Shown piece after piece: positions 35,628 through 44,885 of a stretch of DNA of 64,000 nt (its first letter is position 1; each line of letters begins with the position of its first letter). Location of the stretch: NCBI GenBank assembly GCA_965224415.1, contig CBDCZB010000005.1, forward strand, positions 310,001 through 374,000. The letters are read 5' to 3'. The DNA is from DAOUJI01 sp965224415 (GTDB taxonomy: Bacteria; Chloroflexota; Dehalococcoidia; Lucifugimonadales; JAGWBF01). The notes below the pieces were generated by a model that was not told the origin of the DNA, ran no database searches, and saw only the letters and a program-made list of their open reading frames with translations. The translations under genes and the position numbers were made by a program.

Positions 35628-37020
35628 TGGCGCCTTCTCCTTCCTGGTCTTCGGTACCGGCCTCGTCGGCCTCGTCGGCTGACTGGCTTGGCGCTTCATC
35701 TACGGCTTCATCAGTTGCGGATTGAGCTGCTTGAGGCGGGTCGTCGCTCTGGACGATCTCACTCAGACGTTCAAGAACCTTGCGGGACAATATGACGCTG
35801 GCGACGGACGCGCGTGCACTCTCGCTGGCCAGGGCTTGCCGTAGGCTCTCAGCCGACTCGGACTGGCCTCCTGAGATGGAGTCAACTTCGCTGTCGATGT
35901 CCGTATCCTCAACGGCCAAGTCTTCTTCTTTAGCCAATTGCCTCAAGACCAGGAACCTGGTCACCTGTTCTTCCGCCGAGGGTCGCAGCTCTTCCCTCAA
36001 CTCTTCCTCAGTCTTGGACGCCGAGCGCAGGTAGTCGTCCATGCTGATGCGCCGACTGCGGAGGGCTTCCGCCCTGTTTTCCAGCATATGGTCGATTTCA
36101 CGGTTCGTGGTGATGCTGGACATCTCTATCTTGGCGCCGTCGATGACCTTTTGCAGCGTCATCTCCTGGAACGACCGCTGGGAAACCCTCTCCGCCTGTG
36201 CGGTCAGGTTGTCCAATACGCTTTGCTTCAGCGCTTCAACACTCTCGTGACCCTCGCCAACGCCCTTGGCAAATTCGTCGTCGATCTCCGGCAACGCCTT
36301 CTCTTTAATCTCGTGAATGGTGACCTTGAAACGGCACTCCTTACCTTGCATGGACTCGTCGAGGTAGTCCTCCGGGATGGGAAGGGTGAACTCCTTCTCC
36401 TGTCCCTTGGAGACGCCTTCCAGGTGAACGGAGAAGCCGGTGAAGGGCATGGGGTTGTCCTGCTGCGGGATGAATTCGACCTCCCGGTCGTCAGCCACCT
36501 GCTGTCCGTCTATGAAGCCGTCGACGTCGAGGGTGATGAGATCCCCAAACTGGACCGCCCTTTCGACGGGTTCCCAGGGGGCCGACTCGTAGCGCATCTG
36601 CTCTATCACTTGGGAAACCTGCTCGTCGGTGACTTCCACCGGGTCGGGCTTTATCCGGAGGGAACGAAAATCTCCCAGGTCAACGATGGGTTCGAGGCAC
36701 AGCGTGGCTTTGAACGAGGGGGGGTTGACCTCTACCACTTCAACATCGGGCTCACCGAAAACGTCCAGTTCCTCGGTTTCGATGGCCTTTTCGATGGATT
36801 GCTGGGCGATGTAGTCGAGGCTGTCGCGGATCATAGCCTCTTTGCCCAGATAGTTCTCTACGAGAGTGCGCGGGGCTTTGCCCTTCCGGAAGCCCGGAAT
36901 TTGGACGCGATTAACCATCCGCCGATAGGACCTGTCCAGATAGGGTTCCACGTCATCCGAGTCTAGCTCGATGTTAAGAACTACTTCTCTGGACGCGGCT
37001 TCTTCTTTGGTGACCTTCAA
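35608..37020 (-). CDS. tig: Trigger factor chaperone
   Basis: About 470 residues. The ribosome-binding domain has the signature VQIPGFRKGKAPRTLVENYL. The FKBP-like prolyl isomerase domain lies near 160-240 (VQFGDLITLDVDGFIDGQQV), followed by a long helical C-terminal chaperone domain. The last 50 residues are an acidic, Ala/Ser/Asp/Glu-rich tail. The TTG at 37020 gives the usual KVTKEEA start and has GGAAGAAGG upstream. A TTG at 37053 is also open but lacks a site. First gene of the clp operon. Confidence 0.94.
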   Translation of the reverse strand: MKVTKEEAASREVVLNIELDSDDVEPYLDRSYRRMVNRVQIPGFRKGKAPRTLVENYLGKEAMIRDSLDYIAQQSIEKAIETEELDVFGEPDVEVVEVNPPSFKATLCLEPIVDLGDFRSLRIKPDPVEVTDEQVSQVIEQMRYESAPWEPVERAVQFGDLITLDVDGFIDGQQVADDREVEFIPQQDNPMPFTGFSVHLEGVSKGQEKEFTLPIPEDYLDESMQGKECRFKVTIHEIKEKALPEIDDEFAKGVGEGHESVEALKQSVLDNLTAQAERVSQRSFQEMTLQKVIDGAKIEMSSITTNREIDHMLENRAEALRSRRISMDDYLRSASKTEEELREELRPSAEEQVTRFLVLRQLAKEEDLAVEDTDIDSEVDSISGGQSESAESLRQALASESARASVASVILSRKVLERLSEIVQSDDPPQAAQSATDEAVDEAPSQSADEADEAGTEDQEGEGASDNQPE

Positions 37021-37208
37021 GCCTTCTTCCTTTGAACGGCGGGCGAAATCCAAGGTGTCTGGGCGTCCTGCCGATTATATCACCTTGACTATATTGTGAA
37101 AAGTTCTACAAGCGTCCTGGCCCAGACCTCCGATCAATAGCCTCGATTTGTGGCACAATAGAACGTAGTTCATCCCTGGTGTTTCATCCGCAGATGAGGA
37201 GGAGGCCA

Positions 37209-37631
37209 ATGGCAGACAGGGAAATGACCACCGAAGAGATGGAAGCTTTTCTCAGTGAACCTCAGCTTGCTCATATCGCCACCGTCAGGGCGAACGGAGC
37301 TCCTCACCTTGCGCCCTTATGGTACGAATATGCTGACGGGAAGGTCTGGATTATCACCGGCAACGCCTCGGTGAAGGTGCGCAACATCCGTCATGACCCC
37401 CGGGTCGTGGTCTCGGTGGCGTCCAACGACGAACCCTACCGCTACGTACTGGTGGAAGGGGTGGCAGAGGTTGCCGACGAGGGAGTCGGGGAGCGCATCC
37501 GCTCGATTTGCGTACGCTACTGGGGCGAGGAGCGGGGCGGAGAGTTCGCCAAAGAAATCGGTGATGGGACGGTGTTGCTGATCATCAACCCTACCCGAAC
37601 CATCACCTGGCTGCACGGACACGACGGCTAG
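37209..37631 (+). CDS. Pyridoxamine 5'-phosphate oxidase-like flavin/F420 protein
   Basis: About 140 residues, a single split-barrel domain. The family pattern is EEMEAFLSEPQLAHIATVRA, then GAPHLAPLWYEYADGKVWII, KVRNIRHDPRVVVSV and YRYVLVEGVAEV. Relatives bind FMN, F420 or haem and reduce small molecules. The substrate is unknown. The ATG at 37209 follows GAGGAGGAGG. A longer frame from 37179 lacks a site. Stands alone, convergent with the hydrolase gene. Confidence 0.87.
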   Translation: MADREMTTEEMEAFLSEPQLAHIATVRANGAPHLAPLWYEYADGKVWIITGNASVKVRNIRHDPRVVVSVASNDEPYRYVLVEGVAEVADEGVGERIRSICVRYWGEERGGEFAKEIGDGTVLLIINPTRTITWLHGHDG

Positions 37632-37638
37632 TCGACGG

Positions 37639-38319
37639 TCAGGAGGCCGGAGGGAGGACCTCCTTTATCCAGGGGGTGAGGTCGTCCAGAACGTCCTGGC
37701 TGATTTCGTGGGCCATGGGGTACTCCTTGTAGATGGGCGAGTAACCGTTGGCCTCCAGGAAATTCTTGGCCTCGTGAGCGCGTTCCAAGGTCACCAGTGG
37801 GTCATTGAGCCCGTGGGCGATGAAGATGGGCTGGTCCCTTCTCTCGGGCAGCCTGTCCTTGATTACGTCCCAGTTGGACATCGCCCCGCTCAGGGCGCCG
37901 AGGCCTGCGAAAGTTTCCGGACGCGGCAAGCCCATGCGGTAGGTCATTCCTCCACCCTGGGAGAATCCCATCAGCAGAGTCCTGCCGGGCTTAACGTTAT
38001 ATTGTTCGAACACCTCGTCGAAGAAAATATCCAACTTGCCCGCGGACTGCACCGATTCCTCCTCCGAGTTGGGGTCCCTTGGGGTGGACCACCCGAAACC
38101 AGAGGAACCCAGGCCTATCTGAAAAGGAATGGGCGCGTTGGGGCAGGCGTAGACGTACCCGGCCCTGCTTATGACCGGAGCCAAACTGACCAGGTCTCTC
38201 ATGTTGGCCCCAAAGCCGTGCAGCATGATTATCATCGGATAGTCTTTGTCAGGGTCGTAGCGGTCAGGTTCTATTGCGACGTAGAGCAGGCTTTCCCCTT
38301 CGAATTGTTTGAGTTCCAT
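37639..38319 (-). CDS. Alpha/beta hydrolase, phospholipase/carboxylesterase type
   Basis: 226 residues. The nucleophile elbow GFSQGGGM, the Asp in HGLNDPLV and the His in PMAHEISQDV form the triad. IIMLHGFGANMRDLVSLAP carries the oxyanion hole. The family includes YpfH-like esterases and acyl-protein thioesterase relatives. It is third in line behind plsX and fabG on the same strand, with short gaps, so a lipid-related ester may be the substrate. Confidence 0.88.
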   Translation of the reverse strand: MELKQFEGESLLYVAIEPDRYDPDKDYPMIIMLHGFGANMRDLVSLAPVISRAGYVYACPNAPIPFQIGLGSSGFGWSTPRDPNSEEESVQSAGKLDIFFDEVFEQYNVKPGRTLLMGFSQGGGMTYRMGLPRPETFAGLGALSGAMSNWDVIKDRLPERRDQPIFIAHGLNDPLVTLERAHEAKNFLEANGYSPIYKEYPMAHEISQDVLDDLTPWIKEVLPPAS

Positions 38320-38368
38320 CTACACGTCGTCCTTTCAGAGGTTCCTGGAGAGATGGCGTAAATCCGGG

Positions 38369-39112
38369 TTATATCGCCAACCCTCCGTCAATGCCCAGCG
38401 CTTGGCCTGTAATGTACCCTGCCCCGTCCGAGGCCAGAAAGCACACGGCTTCCGCAACGGCCTCCGGCGTCCCGAACTGGTTCATGGGGATGCGTGAGAG
38501 GATGGCCTTTTGTACCTCTTCCGACAGCCGGTCCACCATGTCCGTGGTTATGTACCCGGGGGCCAGGGCGTTGACAGTGATGTTCCTGGAGGCCACCTCC
38601 CGGGCCACAGCTTTTGTGAACCCGATCATGCCCGCTTTGGAAGCGGCGTAATTGGCCTGGCCGGCGTTGCCTGAGACTCCCACCACCGACGAGATGTTCA
38701 CGATGCGTCCGTAGCGCTTGCGCACCATGTGGGGCAGGACCGTTCGGGTGCACAGGAAGGCGCTGCGCAGGTTGACGTTGATGACCTGGTCCCAGTCTTC
38801 TGCTGTCATCCTCAGAAGCAGCTTGTCCCTGGTTATTCCGGCGTTGTTCACCAGGATGTCCACACCGCCCCACTGTTCGATGGTCTTGGCAACCAACGCT
38901 TCCACGTCGGCTTGGATGGAGACGTCGGCGCCGATGGCGAGGGCCTCACCTCCGGCTTCTTCAATGGTCGATACGACGCGTGCGGCCCTGTCCGCTCCGG
39001 TGTGGTAGTTCACAGCCACCTTAGCTCCCTGCCTCGCCAAGGTTACGGCTATAACCTCGCCAATGCCCCGGGATGCGCCCGTCACCAGGGCTATGCGTTG
39101 CTCAAGACTCAT
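38369..39112 (-). CDS. fabG: 3-oxoacyl-[acyl-carrier-protein] reductase FabG
   Basis: 247 residues of the short-chain dehydrogenase family. NADPH site TGASRGIGEVIA, NNAGITRDKLL (the FabG-typical loop), catalytic Ser-Tyr-Lys in ISSVVGVSGNAGQANYAASK and LAPGYITTDM. The fit to FabG is better than to general SDRs, and the neighbour plsX supports fatty-acid synthesis. The last residues, GQALGIDGGLAI, are typical. It reduces 3-oxoacyl-ACP in the elongation cycle. Confidence 0.93.
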   Translation of the reverse strand: MSLEQRIALVTGASRGIGEVIAVTLARQGAKVAVNYHTGADRAARVVSTIEEAGGEALAIGADVSIQADVEALVAKTIEQWGGVDILVNNAGITRDKLLLRMTAEDWDQVINVNLRSAFLCTRTVLPHMVRKRYGRIVNISSVVGVSGNAGQANYAASKAGMIGFTKAVAREVASRNITVNALAPGYITTDMVDRLSEEVQKAILSRIPMNQFGTPEAVAEAVCFLASDGAGYITGQALGIDGGLAI

Positions 39113-39183
39113 AAAACCTCACAACCAGGCAACCTGACAGGCCAGGCCTCTCGGCGCCTAGTGCGACCCGTCCTAGGCGACTG

Positions 39184-40233
39184 TCACTCCTGTTTCCCCG
39201 CTTCAGTGTCCCCCAGCGCCTCCAGCTGGCCCCTGAAGCTGTCCACCAAGTCCAGCTCCACAACTCTGCGGGCGGTGTCGATGGCGCCGGAGACCCCGTC
39301 AGCCTTGGAGGAGCCGTGACCCACGACCACTGCCCCGTCCACTCCGAACAGCGGCCCACCCATCTTCCGGGGCAGGTTGTTGGCCTCCCACACGTTGTAT
39401 ACGAGGCTGTCCAGTTGGTCAGCAGGGAGTTTGTCCCGTAAGGCCCTCTTCAGATATTGGGATATGGTTGCTCCCAACCCTTCCGTGAACTTGAGGAGGA
39501 TGTTGCCGACGAAACCGTCGCACACGATGACGTCGGCCTTGCCGGTGAAGAAGTCCATGCCCTCAACGTTGCCCACGAAATTCAGGGCGCTGCCCTTGAA
39601 AAGCTGGTAGGCTTCCTGGACCTGGCGGTTGCCTTTCGCCTCCTCAGACCCCACGCTGAGCAGCCCTACTCGGGGGTTCTCGATGCCCAGGAAGCTGGAA
39701 GCGAACACGCTCCCCATAGCCGCGAAGCTCAAGAGCAGGGGCGTGCGACAGTCCACGCTGCTGCCCATGTCGATGAGGACCGTTCGCGGAGCCAGCCCCA
39801 GAAAGGGACCTCCAATGCACGGCCGCTCCAGGCCGGGAAGCATCCCCAGAGCCAGGGCGCTGGAGGCCATAGTGGCCCCAGTCGACCCCATGGACACCAC
39901 CGCGTCCGCGGCTCCTCCCTTGACCATCTTGGTGGCTACCGCCACCGAGGCGTCGGGTTTGCTGCGCAGGGCCTGCAGCGGGTGCTCGTCGTCGCCAATG
40001 CGGCCCACGGCGGGAACGACAGTGATGCGGGAACCCTCAGCATCGGTCAGGCCACAGGAGGCCAACTCCCTTTCAATGGCATCTTTGTCGCCCACCAGGG
40101 CTATGCGGACCGGTTGAGTTCGGGCGGCCTCGACCGCGCCTTTCACCGTCTCCGCCGGTGCATGGTCTCCCCCCATCGCATCCACGGCCACACGTATGGC
40201 CGTATCGGGGGAGCCGTTAGCGCCGTCGCTCAT
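39184..40233 (-). CDS. plsX: Phosphate acyltransferase PlsX
   Basis: 349 residues. PlsX turns acyl-ACP into acyl-phosphate for phospholipid synthesis. Motifs are RVAVDAMGGDHAPAETVKGA, SVAVATKMVKGGAADAVVSM followed by GSTGATMA, and FVGNVEGMDFFTGKADVIV followed by DGFVGNILLKFTEG. Full length. It lies 71 nt upstream of fabG, the usual neighbour in Gram-positive-like plsX-fabD-fabG clusters, but fabD and acpP are not present here. Confidence 0.96.
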   Translation of the reverse strand: MSDGANGSPDTAIRVAVDAMGGDHAPAETVKGAVEAARTQPVRIALVGDKDAIERELASCGLTDAEGSRITVVPAVGRIGDDEHPLQALRSKPDASVAVATKMVKGGAADAVVSMGSTGATMASSALALGMLPGLERPCIGGPFLGLAPRTVLIDMGSSVDCRTPLLLSFAAMGSVFASSFLGIENPRVGLLSVGSEEAKGNRQVQEAYQLFKGSALNFVGNVEGMDFFTGKADVIVCDGFVGNILLKFTEGLGATISQYLKRALRDKLPADQLDSLVYNVWEANNLPRKMGGPLFGVDGAVVVGHGSSKADGVSGAIDTARRVVELDLVDSFRGQLEALGDTEAGKQE

Positions 40234-40387
40234 AGTTTCATTCCTTACAGGTCGTTGGGCAGGGCAAAGCTACAGAAATTCGGTTGTCGGTCGATTGGAG
40301 CGTCCTAGGTACAGTCTCATCAACCTCGGGCCGCTTGTCTCTCTATACTCAACGGTGGCATTTTAGGGCAAATCCAACTATTTGTCC

Positions 40388-40828
40388 TTAGTGTGCCCGG
40401 CTTCTAACGGAAAGGCTGGCGGTCCCGGATATGATTTCTTCGTCGCGCTGGTTGTTCAGTCCTATGGTGCACTCCACGCTCGTTTCCGGCTTCTCGCTGC
40501 CGACCTTGGACACTTTGCCCCAGGACGTCAGGATGTCCCCGGGGTAGGCGGCCCCCTTGAACCTGACTCTAAGCCGACCGGACTTCAGCCAGTCCTCACC
40601 AAAGGCGCCGGTAAGCATCTCCGACAGGAAGGCAAGGGTCAACATACCGTGGGAAATGATCCCGCCGAACTGGGTGGATGCCGCAAACTCCGGGTCCAGG
40701 TGAAGGGGGTTGCGGTCTCCGGATGCCTCTGCATAGCTGGCGATGCGCTGCAACGTAATGGAGCGCTGGACCTCGGGCAAGGGCTGGTAGGGAGCCCACT
40801 CAGCCAATGCCTGCCTCGTTTGCCTCAA
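40388..40828 (-). CDS. MaoC-like (R)-specific hydratase subunit
   Basis: 146 residues, a hot-dog fold. The hydratase motif is ASGDRNPLHLDPEFA with catalytic Asp and His, followed by GGIISHGMLTLAFLSEML. The last stretch (EEIISGTASLSV) closes the fold. It overlaps the upstream FAS1-like dehydratase gene by 29 nt. Such pairs form heterodimeric hydratases that act on 2-enoyl thioesters, as in the HadAB/HadBC complexes of actinobacteria. Confidence 0.88.
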   Translation of the reverse strand: MRQTRQALAEWAPYQPLPEVQRSITLQRIASYAEASGDRNPLHLDPEFAASTQFGGIISHGMLTLAFLSEMLTGAFGEDWLKSGRLRVRFKGAAYPGDILTSWGKVSKVGSEKPETSVECTIGLNNQRDEEIISGTASLSVRSRAH

Positions 40829-41219
40829 CCAAAGGCGCCAAGACCGTGGTCTTGCCCCGTATAAGTTCGCGCTTCCCAGCGCCCGTCACCGTGAAGTCTA
40901 CGGTAATGAACCGCCAGTCGCCACGCTGCATGGGCCGGGACAGCTTAGCCGCGCATGAGACCGTTTCACCCAGCAGCGCCGGTTCGAGACAGCTTATTTC
41001 CTGGGACGCGTGGATGGTCCCTCTGGGTAGGGACAGCACGTCCAGCATTCGCCCCAAAGCCTGGGCGGCCAAGGCTAGAGGCGGGGTCGCGCCGAGCTCT
41101 GCATAGATAGGCGACTCATCTCCCACAGCCTCCAGGTAAGCCTGCCGGAACTCGGTGTCCAACGTCCACTCCCCCAGGCTGAATTCCTCCCCAGGCTGGG
41201 GCAATTGTCCCTGACCCAT
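40800..41219 (-). CDS. FAS1-like/MaoC N-terminal dehydratase subunit
   Basis: 139 residues, a second hot-dog protein of the FAS1-like dehydratase type. Features are FRQAYLEAVGDESPIYAELG, PPLALAAQALGRML, TIHASQEISCLEPALLGETV and a basic RGKTTVLAP near the end. It lacks the catalytic His/Asp arrangement of its partner and probably supplies the structural half of the heterodimer. It overlaps the MaoC-like gene. The substrate is unknown. Confidence 0.82.
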   Translation of the reverse strand: MGQGQLPQPGEEFSLGEWTLDTEFRQAYLEAVGDESPIYAELGATPPLALAAQALGRMLDVLSLPRGTIHASQEISCLEPALLGETVSCAAKLSRPMQRGDWRFITVDFTVTGAGKRELIRGKTTVLAPLVEANEAGIG

Positions 41220-41249
41220 AGCCGGGGGATTATAGCACAGCGGCCCTTG

Positions 41250-42797
41250 CTACCGGCCTTCCCGGATGAAGTCGGAGACACGCTCGGCTATCATCATGGT
41301 GGTGACGTTGGTGTTGGCTCGGATGCAGTCCGGCATGATGGAAGCGTCCACAACCCGCAATGCCTCTATGCCGTGGACCTTGCCGTACTGGTCCACCACC
41401 GCCATGGGGTCCGAGGCCGGACCCATCTTGCAGGTGCATGAGATGTGGTGAGAGGTGCCCACTTCCCGCAGCATCCACTCGTCCAGGGCGTCGTCGGATG
41501 CAAGCTGCTCGTCGGTGGGTTCCATTCTCTCCACCACCAGCTTCTGAAACTCCTCGTGTTGCCCCAGCCCGGCGCACAACCGCACCATTTCCCGCATTCT
41601 CTCCCTGTCCCACGGGTCGCTCAGCAGCCTGTAGTCCAGGAAAGGTTGGATAGCCGGGTCCGCGGAAGTTAACCGAAGCTCACCAGCCGAGGCCGCCAGC
41701 TGCAGCCCGGCTATCATCCTGATTCCCACGGAGGTCATCCTGTCCCCGCCTCTCTCAGGGCGGTCCGGGGCAAAGGAGTTCATCGAGACCTTCATGTCGT
41801 TCCGCAGACTCGATCCAGAGGCCGTATACCGCAGACCAACCTGGTTCCGGGGAGCGAATGGGTCCATCGGGACATCTGGCCTGGCCCTCCAGGTGACATA
41901 GACGTTGGGATGATCTCTCAGATTTTGACCGACGCCAGGCAAATCATGGACGACGGATATGCCGTGGCTCTGGATATGGTCGGCCGGCCCCACTCCCGAA
42001 AGCATGAGTATGTGGGGCGACCCCACAGGCCCGGCACTGAGGATGAAATTGTCGGCCTCGGCGGTGAACTTCTCTCCCCCGCTCTCGACTTCAATCCCCG
42101 CCACTCTGTTACCATCAAACAAGAGGCGATGCACCAGGCAGTTGGGCCGTATGGTGAGGTTTAGCCTGTGACGCGCCATGTCCAGGTAGCCGAGAGCGGT
42201 GCTCATGCGGATGCCGTTGGGGTTGTTGAAAGGGTACGGGCTTACGCCCCATGAGTCGGGATGGTTCATGTCGGGCATGTCAGGGTAGCCCGCGTCAAGG
42301 CAGGCGCGGTGGAAGGCCGTCTGAGGCGCCAGCCAGTCCTCCTGCTTGAAACGGCGGCATACTATAGGACCCTCGGTCCCGTGGAAGTCGTCCCCGAAGT
42401 CGGTGTCGGTCTCCAGCTTCCGGAAGTAGGGCAGCACGTTCCTGAAAGCCCACTCGTCGTTGCCCCAGGACGCCCACATGTCGTAGTCCTCGGGTACGCC
42501 CCTTAGGAAGACCTGTCCGTTGATGGCGCTGGAGCCGCCGGTCACCTTTCCCCTGGGAACCAGCATGTCGGGATTAAGTTCCGACGCCTTGCCCTTGAGC
42601 TGCCAGTTGTGATCGCTGGTGGTGATGTCGATGCCAGTGGCATAGCCAAATTTCACCTCTTCCGGCAGATGCTCGAAATCGGGATAATCAGGCCCGGCTT
42701 CTATGAGCAGGGCCGAACGGTCCTTGTCCTCGGTGAGTCGTGTGGCGAGGATGGACCCCGCCGAACCGGCGCCTATGACGATCCAGTCGTATCTCAT
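41250..42797 (-). CDS. GMC family flavoprotein oxidoreductase
   Basis: 515 residues of the glucose-methanol-choline oxidoreductase family. FAD-binding DWIVIGAGSAGSILATRLTE, the GMC signature GKVTGGSSAINGQVFLRGVP, the second signature region GPVGSPHILMLSGVGP, and the C-terminal catalytic His in EVGTSHHISCTCKMGPASDP. It oxidises an alcohol such as choline or a longer-chain alcohol. Its start faces the pst genes, about 190 nt away, so the two share a control region. Confidence 0.93.
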   Translation of the reverse strand: MRYDWIVIGAGSAGSILATRLTEDKDRSALLIEAGPDYPDFEHLPEEVKFGYATGIDITTSDHNWQLKGKASELNPDMLVPRGKVTGGSSAINGQVFLRGVPEDYDMWASWGNDEWAFRNVLPYFRKLETDTDFGDDFHGTEGPIVCRRFKQEDWLAPQTAFHRACLDAGYPDMPDMNHPDSWGVSPYPFNNPNGIRMSTALGYLDMARHRLNLTIRPNCLVHRLLFDGNRVAGIEVESGGEKFTAEADNFILSAGPVGSPHILMLSGVGPADHIQSHGISVVHDLPGVGQNLRDHPNVYVTWRARPDVPMDPFAPRNQVGLRYTASGSSLRNDMKVSMNSFAPDRPERGGDRMTSVGIRMIAGLQLAASAGELRLTSADPAIQPFLDYRLLSDPWDRERMREMVRLCAGLGQHEEFQKLVVERMEPTDEQLASDDALDEWMLREVGTSHHISCTCKMGPASDPMAVVDQYGKVHGIEALRVVDASIMPDCIRANTNVTTMMIAERVSDFIREGR

Positions 42798-42824
42798 TTT
42801 CTCTCCTCCATAGTCGTCTTATGG

Positions 42825-42854
42825 GAGTCCGCCGGGATTCCCCAGAGCGGACTC
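42825..42854. repeat. Inverted repeat in the GMC-pst intergenic region
   Basis: GAGTCCGC and GCGGACTC form a perfect 8-bp dyad with 14 bases between the arms, 28 nt upstream of the GMC start. It could be an operator or a leader hairpin. Confidence 0.4.
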
Positions 42855-42866
42855 TCGCAAACCGCC

Positions 42867-42910
42867 GTTAACACTCCGTTAATAGTCGGTTAAGAATACC
42901 TTAAACAACC
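42867..42910 (+). promoter_or_regulatory. Pho-box-like array of four 11-bp repeats
   Basis: GTTAA starts at 42867, 42878 and 42889, and a CTTAA variant at 42900, so the copies are spaced exactly 11 bases. This is the geometry of PhoB/PhoP binding sites, which bind tandem 11-bp repeats on one helix face. It ends about 78 nt before pstC, so phosphate starvation control of pstCA is likely. Confidence 0.7.
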
Positions 42911-42987
42911 AAGCCTAGGCTGGCAACTGTCGTGCGCTTGAATGCCCAGCGTGCCAGCCGTAAGCCGCAAGAGAGACTTCGAACACC

Positions 42988-43950
42988 GTGGACGAGACCG
43001 GAGCAGATAGAAGCGTCGTCGGATTGACGCCGACAGCAGTAGCGCATGCCCGCTTGCGAAGGCGAAAGGCCATCGAAGGAAGGGTCATGCAAGTCCTTTT
43101 CTTCAGCTGTGCGTTGGTCTCGGTCCTTACTACAGTGGGCATTTTCATAGGCTTGGCGGTCCAGGCGGTTCCCATCTTCCAGGACGTCAATCCGATCGAT
43201 TTCCTATTCGGCACTACGTGGCAGCCCATCATCAAAGACGTGGACGGAAACAACCATTTCGGCGTGCTGCCCCTGGTTTCCGGGACGTTCCTCGTGGCGG
43301 CCATCTCCGCGCTGGTGGCCATACCTGCGGGCGTCGGAGTGGCCATATTCTTGTCTGAATACGCCCCCGACAAAATCAGGCGGGTGATCAAGCCGGCCCT
43401 GGAAGTCCTGGCGGGAATCCCCACAGTGGTCTACGGCTACTTCGCCCTGACCTTCATCACGCCGCAGCTTCAGCACATCATACCGGACTTGCGCATCTTC
43501 AACGCGCTGAGCGCCGGTCTAATTATGGGACTGATGATTCTCCCTATGGTCTCTTCTTTGACTGAAGACGCAATGCTGGCAGTGCCCCGCTCGCTGAAAG
43601 AGGCCGCATACGCCCTGGGAGCGACCAAGCTGGAAGTTGCCACGCGGGTGGTGGTCCCAGCGGCCCTGTCGGGAATAGTCACCGCCTTCATAGTCGGCAT
43701 TTCACGGGCGATAGGCGAGACGATGCTGGTGACCATAGCCGCAGGCGCCACACCAAACCTTACGTTGAACCCCACCGAAAGCATCCAGACCATGACGGCC
43801 TATATAGCCCAGATCGGTCTTGGAGAGGCGGCCCACGGCAGCATCGAGTTCAACGCCATCTTCGCCGTCGGACTGCTGTTGTTCATACTCACGTTGGGTC
43901 TAAACATCGTGGGGAACCTGGTTGTTGACCGGTGGAGGGAAAAGTACTAG
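42988..43950 (+). CDS. pstC: Phosphate ABC transporter permease PstC
   Basis: 320 residues, GTG start. About six membrane segments. Characteristic stretches are GVLPLVSGTFLVAAISALVA, LEVLAGIPTVVYGYFAL, and the EAA loop AYALGATKLEVATRVVVPAA followed by LSGIVTAFIVGISRAIGETM. Imports inorganic phosphate together with PstA, PstS and PstB. PstS and PstB are not in the window, so they must be encoded elsewhere. The stop overlaps the pstA GTG by one base (TAGTG). Confidence 0.95.
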   Translation: MDETGADRSVVGLTPTAVAHARLRRRKAIEGRVMQVLFFSCALVSVLTTVGIFIGLAVQAVPIFQDVNPIDFLFGTTWQPIIKDVDGNNHFGVLPLVSGTFLVAAISALVAIPAGVGVAIFLSEYAPDKIRRVIKPALEVLAGIPTVVYGYFALTFITPQLQHIIPDLRIFNALSAGLIMGLMILPMVSSLTEDAMLAVPRSLKEAAYALGATKLEVATRVVVPAALSGIVTAFIVGISRAIGETMLVTIAAGATPNLTLNPTESIQTMTAYIAQIGLGEAAHGSIEFNAIFAVGLLLFILTLGLNIVGNLVVDRWREKY

Positions 43951-44828
43951 TGGAGAACCAACCCGTATACTCCCAGAACTTGGCCCAAAGGAAAATTGTC
44001 GGGGCAGTCGCCTACGTGGTTTTCCTGACAGCCGTGATAATTGGGGTCGGCGGACTGGTCGTCCTGCTGGCGCAGGTTTTTATCGAAGGGATCCCCTGGC
44101 TTAGTTGGGACTTTCTGACTAACTACCCATCCAGGAAAGCTGAACTGGCCGGGATTCGCGCAGCCATCTTGGGAACAATCTGGCTGATGGCCTTCGTCGG
44201 CATATTCACGATACCCGTTGGAGTCGGCGCTGCCATATATCTCGAAGAGTACGCCCCCAAGAACCGACTTACCAGGATCATAGAAATCAACATCGGGAAC
44301 CTGGCAGGAGTCCCGTCGGTAGTGTACGGCCTCCTGGGTCTGGCCCTGTTCGTGCAATGGTTGAGCTTGGGGCGAAGCATAGTGTCGGCGGCCTTGACCC
44401 TGGCGCTCCTGGTGCTCCCCATCGTCATCCTGGCATCCAGGGAAGCCATCCGTTCCGTACCCTCAAGCCACCGGCAGGCGGCTTTCGCCTTGGGCGCGAC
44501 CAAGTGGGACGTGGTCAGGTCCGTGGTGCTCCCGTCGGCCGTCCCAGGGATCCTCACGGGCACCATTCTCGCCATGTCCCGCGCTATAGGCGAGGCGGCT
44601 CCGGTCATCTTCATAAGCGCCCTGGTGTACCTGACCTTTGACCCCACGTCGCCTTTCGACCGCTTCACTGTGCTGCCCATACAGATATTCGCCTGGGTGA
44701 ACGAGCCCAGGGATGAATATAAAGGGCTGGCGGCGGCGGGTATCATAGTCCTGCTGGCCATCTTGTTAGGCATGAACGCCATAGCCATATTCCTCCGCAA
44801 CAAGTACCAACGGCGAGCAGAGGACTAG
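43950..44828 (+). CDS. pstA: Phosphate ABC transporter permease PstA
   Basis: About 292 residues, GTG start at 43950 with GGAGGG eleven bases upstream. Six membrane segments. Typical text is GVGAAIYLEEYAPKNRLTRI, NLAGVPSVVYGLLGLALFVQ, and the EAA loop AFALGATKWDVVRSVVLPSA with AIGEAAPVIF. Second permease subunit of the phosphate importer, next to pstC. No pstB or phoU follows. The next gene is an aquaporin. Confidence 0.95.
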   Translation: MENQPVYSQNLAQRKIVGAVAYVVFLTAVIIGVGGLVVLLAQVFIEGIPWLSWDFLTNYPSRKAELAGIRAAILGTIWLMAFVGIFTIPVGVGAAIYLEEYAPKNRLTRIIEINIGNLAGVPSVVYGLLGLALFVQWLSLGRSIVSAALTLALLVLPIVILASREAIRSVPSSHRQAAFALGATKWDVVRSVVLPSAVPGILTGTILAMSRAIGEAAPVIFISALVYLTFDPTSPFDRFTVLPIQIFAWVNEPRDEYKGLAAAGIIVLLAILLGMNAIAIFLRNKYQRRAED

Positions 44829-44885
44829 GCTGCCCGAAATCCCGTTGCGTACACAAAGCGCAGGTCCGAGCGGCGGTCTCATCGA

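Noticed and set aside
35938..36966. A 342-codon plus-strand open frame
   Set aside because: It is exactly antisense to tig, whose protein has clear trigger-factor motifs. High GC makes such shadow frames common here.
39457..40308. A 283-codon plus-strand open frame
   Set aside because: Antisense to plsX, which is unmistakable on the other strand.
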